From: Dastarcus helophoroides
Lineage: Eukaryota; Arthropoda; Insecta; Coleoptera; Bothrideridae
Assembly (NCBI GenBank): GCA_028583605.1
Contig: CM053325.1
Span: 46,570,987-46,634,986, forward strand
Length of the DNA stretch: 64,000 nt
Direction: 5' to 3'
Under the pieces are notes generated by a model. It saw only the letters and a list, made by a program, of their open reading frames with translations, was not told where the DNA came from and ran no database searches. Shown one piece after another: positions 35,745 through 46,934 of this stretch. A program made the translations under genes and the position numbers. Each line of letters begins with the position of its first letter. The stretch's first letter is position 1.

Positions 35745-37190
35745 ATATTTCAGTGGGCTGTTCCTGAATTATCTTTAAAAAAAAAGTTTATATAAACCTG
35801 TGTCCGGAATACTTTGTTCCTGAGATACAGGCTGTTGAAGTAAGAATTTTATTTTCGATTTTTTTAATAACTTTTGCGAAAGATAAATTTTTCGCACAAA
35901 ATTTGGCAAGCGAGGGATTTTTGAGATGAGAAATAACAATTTGGCATCATTTTTTTGGAAACACTTAATTATTATTATTAATTTTAATTTACCCCAACTT
36001 TTATGAGAGTAAAAGGTTTTTTATGAATTAGCCATATTCCTACACCTCTTGAGATCGCCGTTTTCGAGAAATTTACAAATTTCTGCATCGATGCAACTTG
36101 CTAAGTCCGATAAGGGTTAAATGCATTGAGAATATTACAACTCAATATGTACATGGTACATCTCATGGAAATAAAAATAAAAACGAAATAAAAATTAGAA
36201 ATGTCTGGATTGACGATAATCCACCCGCAATTATACAAATTCGTTTCTAAGACAGATTTCCTTTTAATGTATGGATAGGCAATATTGGCAACTATTTAAC
36301 TGGGCCCTATTTCCTCCCTTTACGATTTTATGGAAATACCTATCAACATTTTTAAGAAAATGAGTTGTCCTAGCTATTGGAGGATGTTCACATATTGGAC
36401 TCCGAATTAATTTTTGGTTTATGCATGACGGAGCGCCAGTTCATTTTATTCTGACAGTAAGAAATTTCTTAGACTGAGAGAGTATACACCATTATTCCAC
36501 TTGGTCACCCAAACTCAACTCCGCCGTTTTTTTTCTTTGGGGTTACTTAAAATCCTGTGTTTATGCTAAGAAATTTAAGACAAAAAATGTTAAGAAACCG
36601 TACAATAGATTCCTCTGAAATGATAAGAAATACTCCTGGCATTTTCCAACGGGCACGAGATTCTTTGGTAAGGAGAGCAAAATGTTGTATTACTGTCGGG
36701 AATGGCCACTTTCAGCAGCTGTTCTAATACTGTTTTTTTTTCTTATTAATGCATAAAATGTAACACCTTTTGTAAATTTCTCAACGCCTAAATGACTTGG
36801 TAAATTGGATCGATGTAGAAATTCATAGATTTCTCGAACACGGTGACCTCTAGCGTTATTAATAAAGTATACCTTTTCTGCTTAAAAAAGGTGTAGGTAT
36901 TTGCTCCATTTATAAAAAATTAGAAAAATTTACTGTCAAGAAATTAGGGCAAACTAAAATTAAAAGCGCTCTCTAAGTTCTGCTCAAAAATAATAACAAA
37001 TTATGATTTTTCACCTCAAAACACATGGTTGCCAATTTCGTAAGAAAAATTATTTTTTTGTAACATTATAAAAAAAATTGAAAATTAAATTCTACTTTAA
37101 ACAGCCTGTATCCCAGAAACGAAGCATTTCCTGGCACAGGTTTATGTAAACTTTTTTCTTACAAAGAACTCAGCAATAGTCCACAAAAGT
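35745..37190 (+). mobile_element. DUF4817-type mariner-like transposon with long inverted ends
   Basis: The left end (about 35745-35965) and the right end (about 36995-37190) are inverted, diverged copies. Shared in order are AAGTTTA(T/C)ATAAACCTGTG, then GATACAGGCTGTT (left) or GGATACAGGCTGTT (right, complement), then AATTTTTCG-type words. Between them lies a relict DDE transposase on the plus strand. Ends of about 200 bp around a single transposase are unusual for classic mariners but occur in related families. The copy is inactive. Confidence 0.75.
36170..36729 (+). pseudogene. DDE transposase relic inside the long-ended element
   Basis: Joined across frames on the plus strand: NVWIDDNPPAIIQIRF, FNVWIGNIGNYLTGPYFLPL, INFWFMHDGAPVHFI (HDGAP is the second catalytic Asp region, about 36415-36450), then FFLWGYLKSCVYAKKF (about 36525-36575), and finally NTPGIFQRARDSLVRRAKCC followed by NGHFQQLF and a stop at about 36729. 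This is the catalytic half of the DUF4817/DDE_3 mariner-like transposase, which cuts and joins transposon ends in the nucleus. Stops and frameshifts are present, and the N-terminal helix-turn-helix half is not visible. Confidence 0.8.
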
Positions 37191-37194
37191 TGAC

Positions 37195-37760
37195 CCTTTT
37201 TTAAAAAGGTTTAGCTTTTCTTCAAAACCTGGTTCTCTCCTAGACTATCTGCAAATTTTGACTTGTTCCCAAAATTATGATTGTTTTTTTTTAAGTTTTT
37301 ATTTTTTTAGAAATTCGACCTGTTCTAAAAATTCTCAATTTTTGACAATTTGGACTTGTTTATTAAATTTTATCATTCTTTCAAAATTTTGACTTTCCTT
37401 TTCTCTCTGAATTGGTTCTAACAACATTTATTAATATTTCTACAACTAATTTTTCTTCGAAATTTATGTTTCTTCAATTATTCTTTTTCAGTACAATTTT
37501 GTCACCAATATTAAAATTTATCTTTAAATTTAACTTTTTCTAAAATATTTTGTCTCTTTTTAAATTTTGGTCTTTTTTGAAAATTCATATGCTTTTTTTC
37601 TAAGGTAGATTTTTTATAAAATGGTATTTTCTTGGTATTTCAATTCATTATTAAATTCGTCCAATTTTTTAAAATTTCTACTTTATTGCCAAAATTTCGT
37701 TTTTTTTTTCTCACAAATTGATTTGCTAATATAAAGTCCCGCACAGGTATTGTTTAAAAT
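37195..37760. repeat. Degenerate AT-rich quasi-repeat, T-rich strand
   Basis: Recurring TTTTGACTT, AAATTTTGGTCTTTTTT and AATTTCGTTTTTT words; the reverse orientation of the tract at 23450-25880. Confidence 0.55.
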
Positions 37761-38020
37761 ATTCTCTGTAATTTATTTGCGAAGTATTCATATTTGTATG
37801 CAGTTTTATTGGCTTTTTCTTCGCCGGTCACTCCTTTCACAATCCTAAATTTCAGTACCTTCTATTAAGGAATGGCAATCTGTTTTAGATTGCCGCAAAC
37901 AGCGATTGCGTTAGATCTTGGTTTGTCAATCGCTGTTTGGGACTCAACACTGAAAAACACTTAAAACCATATTAAAATTTAAACGACGTAAAAAATAAAT
38001 AACAACAAGATTATTTAAAA

Positions 38021-38065
38021 TTTTAACGATTCGGGCAGTGTTATTCTCTGCCCGTCGTCAGAAAA
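38021..38065 (-). ncRNA. Hammerhead-ribozyme-like motif downstream of a Penelope-like ORF
   Basis: On the minus strand: four T (38065-38062), then CTGACGA (38061-38055), then a perfect 7-bp hairpin CGGGCAG / CTGCCCG (38054-38048 and 38038-38032) with a 9-base loop, then AA, TCGTT and four A (38024-38021) that can pair with the opening four T. This follows hammerhead order. The core is damaged, however: an extra C (or a missing G) at the stem II junction, and U where the consensus has A15.1. It lies about 80 bases after the stop of the GIY-YIG ORF, where Penelope-like elements are known to carry hammerheads. Confidence 0.5.
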
Positions 38066-38142
38066 CCAATTCAAATGTATTCCTTTACAAATTTTTTTGT
38101 AAGCTGTCAGAAAGTAATTCTGACAGTTTATTAGGTTATTCC

Positions 38143-38952
38143 CTAGGTGATTCTAAGGCGACCCAGTTGTTTTTCTCGTTTTAACAATGGCAGCCACATA
38201 CCGTTAATATCAATCGAACAATTTGCGACACAGTTATCTCCATTTAGTAAAATTAAAGCTGCTTCTTTAATTTTTCTTTTTTCATAATGTGTTTCTTTGC
38301 CAATAATGCAGGACTTTGTCCACTGAACTCTGTGATCGTATTGAAAAGAGTGTTCGCAAATTTTCGATTTTGAAAAATCTTCCTTACTTAGGTAATTCTT
38401 ATGTTCGTTAATACGAATCCACATAGGTCTGGTTGTTTCACCTATGTAAATTTTGTTGCATTCACAGGTTATTTTATAAATACAATTTTTAATATGTTGT
38501 GTTTCATTTTTTGGTTTTGTATTTACTAGTAATGATCTTAGAGTATTTTGGGTTTTGAATGCTGTACGTATATTGAACTTTTGGCCTATTCGTTTGATTT
38601 TATTCGAGAGACCTGGTATGTATGGAATAATTAAGGTTTTTTTATCTTGAATGGGTGATGTGTTTATGATGCCATGATTATGATTGTGTGATCCTGATTC
38701 TCTTCTGTTTATAACTTTTTCCACAAAATCTTTTTGATACCCATTTTTTTGTAATACTGATGTAATATTAATTTTTTCTTTATTATATATTTCAGAACTC
38801 GTGCTGATATTTTTAGCTCTGTCAATTAAAGAAGTTATTACACCTATTTTTATATTTTTACTGTGATTTGATTTGGTGCTTGCATTCCAAGGCTTCTTGA
38901 CCCACATGGAAATAATTAAAAAAGAGCCTGATTTAGCTGAAGGATAGCACAA
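38143..38952 (-). CDS. Penelope-like element protein, C-terminal part with GIY-YIG endonuclease
   Basis: A 269-codon open frame, the longest in the window. Residues about 30-75 (NHSKNIKIGVITSLIDRA) match the thumb/linker that follows the RT in Penelope-like proteins. Residues about 155-215 form a GIY-YIG nuclease: IYKITCECNKIYIGETTRPM, then RINEHKNYLSKEDFSKS and CEHSFQYDHRV. A Cys pair (CEC) and the C-terminal SIDINGMWLPLLKRE also fit. In intact elements the RT copies RNA and the endonuclease nicks the target. The RT core is missing upstream (5' truncation, or divergence around 38950), so the first Met is not the true start. The open frame suggests a relatively young copy. Confidence 0.85.
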   Translation of the reverse strand: MCYPSAKSGSFLIISMWVKKPWNASTKSNHSKNIKIGVITSLIDRAKNISTSSEIYNKEKINITSVLQKNGYQKDFVEKVINRRESGSHNHNHGIINTSPIQDKKTLIIPYIPGLSNKIKRIGQKFNIRTAFKTQNTLRSLLVNTKPKNETQHIKNCIYKITCECNKIYIGETTRPMWIRINEHKNYLSKEDFSKSKICEHSFQYDHRVQWTKSCIIGKETHYEKRKIKEAALILLNGDNCVANCSIDINGMWLPLLKREKQLGRLRIT

Positions 38953-39300
38953 AGATCAAATTTGACTTTAACATTATTTCATTCATTTCAAGTTCTCCCA
39001 AGACAGTAATTGCGGTTGGAATTGAATATTTTGGAGCGATCCGAGGCAATCTCATAAACTGGGTTTGTAAAGAACTTATTGCGAATTGCGAATGAATGGG
39101 TTTTACCTTAGACATTATAACTAAAAATGGGCATTCTCTTTTTGCAATTATAATTCAAGAACAATTTAATAAAATTTCAAATTGAAAGAAATTAAATGAT
39201 TTCATTTGGTCTGTTGACTGTTCACTGCAGAAATTGCTACAAAACCCTAATTGTGCGCACCAGACTCGCTCTTGGTTGAATTTTTAAATAATTGCCACGT
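38953..39300. other. Flank of the Penelope-like fragment
   Basis: An open stretch at 38933-39115 (minus) has no RT motif that I can recognise. This is probably the point of truncation. Confidence 0.35.
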
Positions 39301-41040
39301 TTTATCTTCTTATTCTTGTAAAAGTTTGTTTTTTGCCGGAAATATTACGGTTACAAAAATTTTGATTTCGTTTTTTATTTTAAAAATTTTGACTCTTTTG
39401 AAATCAAATTTCAACTTTATTAGAGAGATTAAACATTTTTGCAGAATTTTTGTCTTTTATTTGAGGTCTATTCTTAAAGTTTGACTTTTGCTAAGAACAT
39501 TTTTTAAAGCTCGGTTTTCTTGAACAATTTACAGAGGTATTTTAATTTAATTCTTTTGCAATTTATTGCAATTTAATCGCAAATGCGTCTTTTTTTTAAA
39601 TTTTGACGTCTTATCAAAATTTTACCTTTTTGTGAAAATTTGACTTTCTCTCATAAAAATGTATATTTCTAAAACATAGTTGTGTGTGGGGATGTCTATC
39701 TTTTATGTTAAAATTTGGTAATTTATGCTTCTCGAAATTTCGATTTTTTCCTCGACATTGGTCTTTTATCCAAAGTTTTACTATTTTATTTTTTAAAATG
39801 TTGTAAGACAGAGTAAAAGTTTATCCGAAAATTATTTTTTCAATATTTAACCTTTTATATTTCTGCAAATTTCGACTTTTTCCTTTAGATTCGTCTTTTA
39901 TTTCAGTTGCAACATTTTTTTCTTATTATTACCCTACCTTGCCCTAAACTTTGTTCTTGGAAATTCATCTTTTTTTAAAATTTCAACATTATTTCGAACA
40001 TTCATTATTGTTCTCAAAAATTAATTTTATATTTTTAGAATTTTTTTTTCCTTCATTTTCTTCAAAGTTTAGGTTCGTCTGAAAATGTTTGCATTTATGT
40101 TAAAATTGGGGTTGCCAGATCTCCCGTATTGTCCGGGTTCTCTTGTACTTTGGTAAATAGAATACTCTCCCGACTCTCCTGCATTACCGTATTTGAGAGA
40201 AAATCTCCCTTTATTTGAAATAGAAGGTAAAGGCCTGAATTTCTAGTCATCCATTTAAGCATAAAACAGTAATTCAGCTATTACCAGCTATTACTTGGGG
40301 ATTTAGACCCTATTTTTGCAATCAATGGTTTCTAAACGACAAAATTCCAGCGTTAATAGTCTTCCGTAAATTAATGCAAAACTCGTTTTTCAGATACCAA
40401 TCCATCCAAAAGTTAGAGGTGGCAACAAAAATTTAACACTATATTATCATAATTATTAAAAATTATGATATTGTCCATTTTTTTGAGATTCATTAAAAAG
40501 ATAAAATGGCCAGAAAAAACATTTCCCAAATATTTAAATTAATTTTTTAAACTTTCGGGACTGTCAGAATTTAAACAAATAAGTCTAACTTCATGTCGTT
40601 TATTTGTTTATTTTCTAAAAACTAGGTCAAACTTTTACTAAAAGTGCCAATACTTACGAAAAGATATTTTTTCTTTGAAATTTGAAGAGGAAGCGATGTT
40701 TTTGGAAATTACAATTTTTTGAAGATTTTAGTGGTTTTAAATAAAAAACAACAATATAGAAATACAGGATAAATTTTAAAAATTAAAAAAAAATAAATCT
40801 TAGGCAAAATTTTTACCAAAACTTTCAAAAATCAAAAAATTTTAGAGCCGAAATTTAAGAAGTAACTTTGTATTACTTTCGAAAAAATTAGAGTAGCATG
40901 TCGACATTTTACATAAAAACTTTATGAAAATATTAGGAGAAAAAAGTGAAAAATATAAAATGTTTGGATAATTACAAAAACAATTTTTTTTTTTATTTTG
41001 GGCAAATTAAAATTTGGAAAAAATTTAACTTCAACATTTA
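39300..41040. repeat. AT-rich quasi-repeat tract, interrupted by a possible hAT end
   Basis: T-rich words (AAATTTTGACTC, TTTCGACTTTTTCC) to about 40100, then purine-rich from about 40500. At 40108-40140, GGGGTTGCCAGATCTCCCG followed by TATTGTCCGGG resembles the TIR and CCGG subterminal repeats of the hAT element at 8231-9571, so a decayed hAT end is likely here. Confidence 0.45.
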
Positions 41041-41044
41041 TGCC

Positions 41045-42660
41045 TCGGGCTTACGGATCGGCGAATGCTCAACCCCGGACAAGAACATTCGTTACTTTGT
41101 TCACTAAAAAAAGTTGAAAACGTTTAATTTTTAGATGTTTTACCAATAAAATATTTTTTGCCAGAATATTCTAGCTCAGCATTATTCACAGGTACATGGG
41201 TTTTTAGTAATGTTGTGATTAAATTTATTAAAGTATTCTAAATATCCAGTAAAGGTAGAAAATAGAAAACAACTTCTTTTTTTTATTTTTATTGTTTTTT
41301 CCACTTCAAACACTACTGAACATAAGTCGGAGCCACAATTCATCAACATGGATAATAAGCTCACTAATTCTTCGGGCGAATGATTTTTCTATACTTCTGA
41401 AAGTAATTTTTGACCTCCTTTAGAGAAATAAGAAGAGGAGAATTGTAAGGAAGACAAAAATTTATTTTATGCTTAAAAGTTTCAAGAATGTTAATGTTTG
41501 AAAAGGAAACGAAAATGAAATATTTGAAATTTGTAAATGTTAGTAAATTACATTCCTTTACTGCGGATAAGCGCTCACGAAATGTGTGATTGAAGCGGAT
41601 TCTATCTATTGACGGTAACATTCGACTCTTATTAAATTATATTGTTAGATGGAAGTAAATGAAATTAAATTATGAGATTCATAGCATATACTTCTCAACG
41701 TTGCATGAAACTAATGCTGATGATCAAAATGTGCAAATAACTAGTATAATTTTCTGAGTATAGCAAGGCGCAGCGTAATTTGAGATGAAAAGTAGTGTGA
41801 CAAATATCTCCAAGCACAAGAGCGCACACGAAGGTGATAATTACATTTTACGTGAAGCGTACAAAGTTTTTGACCCATATTTGGAACAAATATTAATTGC
41901 ATTTCCAGCTTGCTGCTTCGAATGTAAAAGTCTGTAAATCGTATCTTAACCCTCGTTGCTTTCCCTGACATGTTCTGGAAATTTCAGTTATACAGGAAAC
42001 CATATATCAGTCCGATATCCGACATATGCAAAGAGAAACAGGCGTGGCATGATAAGAGTGTCATCTATTTATTCGTTTAATAATTTTCCCGAATGTACAA
42101 AGCAATCTGAATCATGCGTGTCCGATTGGTGGCACCCTTTTCGTTTTATTTTAAATGGAAATATGGTTCCATCAAGTTTAAAGAATCGGGAAATACACGA
42201 TGTTATATGGGGTGGTCCGCTTTCCATGGCGAAAACTTAAGGGCCAATGGTATATCAAGAAATAATGCCATTTTTATGTAAACAATGCCTCTTAAACGTA
42301 CCTACCATTTTTGAGATATAGGGTGTTAAATTCTTCATTTTATAAACGACGTTATTTTATATCTCTTAAATGAATAATAATGATTAACATCTTCAACACT
42401 TATTATGTGAAATTCTGCAATATTCATAACTATTAAATAATTAACAGTAAACACAACAAGAAATAATAAAAATTTCACGATGTTTCTATAAATATTTGAT
42501 ATGGCCGGACCTGATTTTGCTTTTTAGCATCGTCGACGGCTATACTAGTAGCTTGTCTAGCCGTGGTTATGCTAACAAGCTCCATGAATCACAGACTTCT
42601 ACGAATATTCCATCTAATCCGAATTATCGTCCAAAGCTTCTATTAGAGGTGTATTCAGAA
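41045..42660. other. Spacer, no supported gene
   Basis: Open stretches at 41364-41621 (minus), 41741-41971 (minus) and 41956-42240 (plus) show no recognisable domains. The segment 42528-42575 can fold into an imperfect hairpin (AGCAT...GGCTA...TAGCC...ATGCT). GATATAGGGTGTTAAA at about 42314 resembles an ACAGGGTG-type transposon end. Confidence 0.3.
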
Positions 42661-43390
42661 GATCTATTTCTAAAAGAAGTTCAAAGCTTTTAACTTTTTC
42701 TAAAAATTAAAACTTAGGTAAATTTAGCTTTTATTTGAAACATCCAACTTTTTGAGAAGTTCTACATATTTTAAAAATTTGGATTATTCCAAAATTTTGA
42801 TTTTTTAAGAATGTTTGACCCTTTATTATGATGTTCACTTTTTTTGAATATTTCAACCTTTTATCATCGAAGGTTTGACTTGTTCCCGAAATTTTATATT
42901 TCTCAAAATTGGGACTTTACCAACAATTACACTTGTTTTTCAAAATTTTGACTTTTCTTGCAAATTTGTATATTATGATTTTTTTTTCCAAATAAAAACT
43001 TTTTCTGAAGACTTCGACCTTAGTTTAAAAAGTTTTGGCCTTTGTAAATTTCAACATTTTTAAAAAAATTTCAAATATTTCTTGGAATTTTGACTTTTTC
43101 TTGGAGTTTTGCCTTTCATGTAAATTTTTTTGGAAAATTTCGCTTTTCTTGAAAAGTTTTTGAAAATTTCAGCCTTCTGACTTTTCAAATTGCAAATTTT
43201 TAAAATCTTGAAGAAATTGAATAAAATGAATTCGGGACCAAACGTAATTTCATTTTTAATGGTGGCATTTTAAAAAGGCGAATTTTTCAAATTTAAACTC
43301 AAAGTCGAAGCTCAGAAGAGTTTTCGAGCTAAAATTATAAACAGAAGTTTTGAAAAAAAGAGCACACATTTCGAGAAAAAAAAGGATCTT
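42660..43390. repeat. Degenerate AT-rich quasi-repeat tract
   Basis: T-rich words such as AAATTTTGACTTTT and TTTCAACATTTTT at irregular spacing, turning purine-rich near 43200. Confidence 0.5.
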
Positions 43391-44690
43391 TAGCATTTTT
43401 GTAATTCACGAACCATTAACTTGACACAGCACCGGGCCCCTGTGAAGCTCGGACCCCGACGCATTTGCCCCCTTTGTCCTCCTCTTTCGGCAGGGTTGTT
43501 ATCTAGTTTGTGTAATACTGAAAAGTTTATAAAATTATAACAAAAAGTCTGCAAAAATTTGTCAAATATCTGGTGTTTTATTTGTTTTGATCTTGTTTTT
43601 CTTTTATTTTACAGGTAAGCTTTTTTCGTCTTAGGCAATAACGTAAGTATTCTGTTAAGTTTAGGCTCGTCTGACACATTATACGTACTAAGTATGTCTC
43701 CAAGGTTTGGCAGAAAGTATTTAACGATATTCTTTTGTAATAAATAATTTAATTTAAACTTATATTATTTACCATAATTATCAGCATGGTAACTAACAAA
43801 ATTATTAGCTTAAAATAATAAAGGTCCAGGCTGTTTGATGAGCCGCAATTTTGTGTTAATATTAACCGTCAAAATTTGGATGGGTTCAATATCAACTTAA
43901 TGTACTTTTCTGACAATTCTAGGCTTTCATTGTTTTGTTTTCTATTTACCATGCCATATCATACATTTTGCGAGATAAAAGTGCTCAAATATATTCAATT
44001 TGGCTGGTTAAGGTTAATTAGGAGGATTATCGTTTCTGGAATCAAACGGTATGTTTTGATCAAAATAATTTCGTGTTTCCTTGAAATAACAACATGATGC
44101 CAAGAAGCCCAAAACATTTCATCGTCTCCATCCTTATGTTGTGTACCAAGGCAAATTTTGTCAGACATGTTTTAATCTATGCCTCACGTTTCCCCTTTTT
44201 TTCGCTTGTTTGATAACGTTTTGTTCTGCGACATTATAATTCCCCTTCTTGCCCCCTATTTGCGTCACGCCTACCCAATTGAAGATTTTTGGACACTTTT
44301 ATCTCGTAAAGTATATGACGGAGGGTGGCAAACAAAAACAAAGAACCACTAATGCGTAGAATTTTCAAAAATATATGTGTAGTTGATGTTAATGTTCAAA
44401 TTGCCCAAAACCAAATGATTCACGTTTGCAGAAAATTCCTCCTGATTGAACAGCACAGGCCCATTCATTTGGTTTAAGCTAATAATCTTACTAAGGGGTA
44501 ATTTACTAAGTTGTAAATTCCAATAAATAATATATAAATTGGAATAAAATTATTTATCCTAAAAAAAGTTGTTAAATATTTTGTGCCAAAACTTTTAAGA
44601 CATAAGTTATTACTAATAGTAGTAGTCATAATTAATCAAGATGTCAATTGGAAAAGATAAGCAGTTTATTACCTTTAAATTGACTTATAC
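43391..44690. other. Spacer with a GC-rich patch at 43425-43490
   Basis: The patch ACAGCACCGGGCCCCTGTG followed by AGCTCGGACCCCGACGC is abruptly GC-rich. It could be the end of an unrecognised transposon. No gene recognised. Confidence 0.3.
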
Positions 44691-44691
44691 A

Positions 44692-44800
44692 GAATGGACC
44701 ATAAGTAATGGTACACAGAACAAGAGTGGAATTTTCATGTAAAAATAATGTGATTTAGCTAAATTTACCTTATAGCAAAAGTTGATATTAACCGAGATAC
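44692..44800 (+). repeat. Partial arm of the foldback family seen at 61704-63053
   Basis: Matches the outer part of the left arm at 61704: shared words GG(A/T)...ATAAGTAATGGTACA, then AAAAATAATGTGATTT, then TTTACCTTATA-CAAAAGTTG and ATATTAACC-AGATAC. The match stops at about 44800, where unrelated GC-richer sequence begins, consistent with truncation by a later insertion. Confidence 0.75.
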
Positions 44801-44869
44801 TTTATAAGGGGAAGCGGCCGCGCTAATAAATCAAACTGCAGATAAGGGCTCCAGAAATTTCGGCAAAAG

Positions 44870-45060
44870 ATCTGCTGCATTCTTCTAGAACCCGAACAGG
44901 GACCTATATAAGGCGGTCGCTTTTCCCTTAGAGAAGTTAGTTAGAAATCAATGAATAAGTTGGTTAATTTAACAGTGTTAATGAATTACAATTTTAGTGT
45001 TCCGAGTTTAGTTTTGAAATAAAGTGGTTACAATTCACCAAGTGTTAATCATTTGAACCG
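44870..45060 (+). promoter_or_regulatory. LTR-like or promoter-like block with a TATA box
   Basis: CCTATATAAGG at 44903-44913 within a locally GC-richer stretch; about 110 bases downstream is an AATAAA signal (about 45019). The spacing of TATA box, short transcribed region and poly-A signal, followed at 45075 by ATGGAGCTCACAACGG, looks like the U3-R-U5 of an LTR retrotransposon and its primer-binding region. I found no second LTR and no gag or pol. A 51-codon open stretch at 45156-45311 (KTPLEFFYGEPLRI) is unassigned. Alternatively this is a host promoter. Confidence 0.35.
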
Positions 45061-45859
45061 ATAACGTGCAACAATATGGAGCTCACAACGGTAAAATAGA
45101 CAATAACTTTCTCTCCTACTTATTTGAAACACAGATTATTATAAACGATGGTTAGCACGCTTGGCCGCCGCGCCTCCAGGATAAAACACCACTAGAATTC
45201 TTCTATGGGGAACCGTTAAGAATCAGGTTTTTGCAACGACTACTACATGACAAACACATTGCTAGGAACAACCGGATGTGCTTAAAAAAGTTACTAGATT
45301 CGAAATCTTAACATATGCCTTTAAATGTATTGAAACAGAAGAGCCTCATTGTTGTTCTTGATGTAATTTGTTGTCAATTATTTTATTTTCCTATTACTTA
45401 TTATGATTAATTCTTGAAGCTTTCATTGCGTACAGCTAACTTCCTATTTGAAAAAATGGAGATGTTTGATTCTTTTTAATTTGAGATTTATGTAAAATAC
45501 CTCTGTAACCGTGCAAAATTTTGAAAAAGAAGTAATGTAACTTTTTTCTCCCTTTTATGTGCAGAATTCAAAAATGATTTAAAATTATATAGATCCTTTA
45601 AAAAAAAAACAATAAGGATTATAAAATTTCCGTCACGCTGTATAATAAAAGTATAATCTGATTACGCTATTACAGTCTCCACAATATTTCATGATTTCAA
45701 CCCAAATTTAATTTTTTTACTGCAAATAATAAAAAATATGCAAATAGTCGAAACAACCCTCGTTTCTGTCATTTTTTTCAAAAAATTGAAATATCTTTAA
45801 AACTATCAAATATAGCAATAAACATGTATACATTAATTCACTCTATTTTTTACGTAAAA

Positions 45860-46045
45860 TCGAAATAAAATATAAATTTTGGGGGTTGCCATTTAAAATA
45901 AGAAAGTTGATGTCTACTTCCAGTCTAACCGAAGGAAGTTGAAAATATTTTTAAAAGGTAGTTTAGCCCCGATTAGCCACATCAACCAAATCAGTTTGTC
46001 TTTATAATAAGTGGTACTCTATATAAAGGTAACCTCCCAACTAAA
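45860..46045. repeat. Decayed copy of the 50884-51075 repeat
   Basis: Shares CATTTAAAATAAGAAAGTTG with TATTTAAAATAAGAAAGTTG at 50897, followed by TTCC--TCTAACCGAAGG against TTCCGGTGCAACCGGAAGG. Same orientation. Confidence 0.55.
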
Positions 46046-46738
46046 AAGAAGACCCGGTATGTCAAATTTTGCGACGACAATGTTTTAACGCATAAATTGC
46101 AGATGCAGTTTTACAATTCACATTTAGCTGTAAGTATAAAAAAACGTACATTGTCACAAAATTAGCTTATAATTTAGGGCATCTTTATTTTAGAGAAGGA
46201 AGAAGAAAAAGAACAGTATATCGTACATAATAGCTACCATACATTCATTCTCGTTTTCCCTGCTAATATCAGTTTCGTCAAAAGCAATACCCATCTATTT
46301 TGGATTTCTTAAATAAAACAACTGGATACAATTGCATTTTTGGGATCTGGATACAATGAACGTCAAATAAGTAATTTTTGAAGTATTAATACATTTTTTG
46401 GATTCATGTTATTATTTAGTCTAGAGTCTGCAAAGCCATGGCCCATTCTGATTAAGAATCCTAACCAACCAAACGCTACAAAAAATCAAACAAGTCAAAA
46501 CAGGCTATTTTGATTTTTAAGTTGAAACCAAAAAAAAATTGAATATAATTCGGAACTTAGAGAAAAAATTCAACATTTCGGAAAAACACAATTCGTAAAA
46601 TTGAAAAAGAATGTCTAAAATTTCGAATTTATTTTCAGATTTTTGTTCTGGTCTCTTATATCTCGAAATTTTGATATTAAACTTGAATATTCCAATTCTA
46701 TCTTGAACTCTTGAAGTTTTAAGTATTTACTCGAGCTT

Positions 46739-46930
46739 TTAGATAAAACTTAAAACTACAAAAATTAAAATTTTAATTTTAACTCGAAGGCTTGAGTCGA
46801 TGGTTATATCTTTTAAAACTCTTGAACTTTGAGTTTTAACTCGAAATTTTAAATAAAACTTAAAACTACAAAAACTTAAAATTTTAATTTTAACTCGAAA
46901 GCTTGAGTCGATGGTTATATTTTTTAAAAC
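46739..46930 (+). repeat. Two-copy tandem repeat of about 110 bp
   Basis: TAAAACTTAAAACTACAAAAA, then TTTTAACTCGAA-GCTTGAG, then TCGATGGTTATAT recur at an offset of 110-111 bases with few differences. Recent local duplication inside an AT-rich quasi-repeat tract that begins near 46520. Confidence 0.85.
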
Positions 46931-46934
46931 AGGC

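Noticed and set aside
41041..41095. GC-rich patch considered as a tRNA or transposon end
   Set aside because: Could not draw a cloverleaf or find inverted ends or a duplicated flank.
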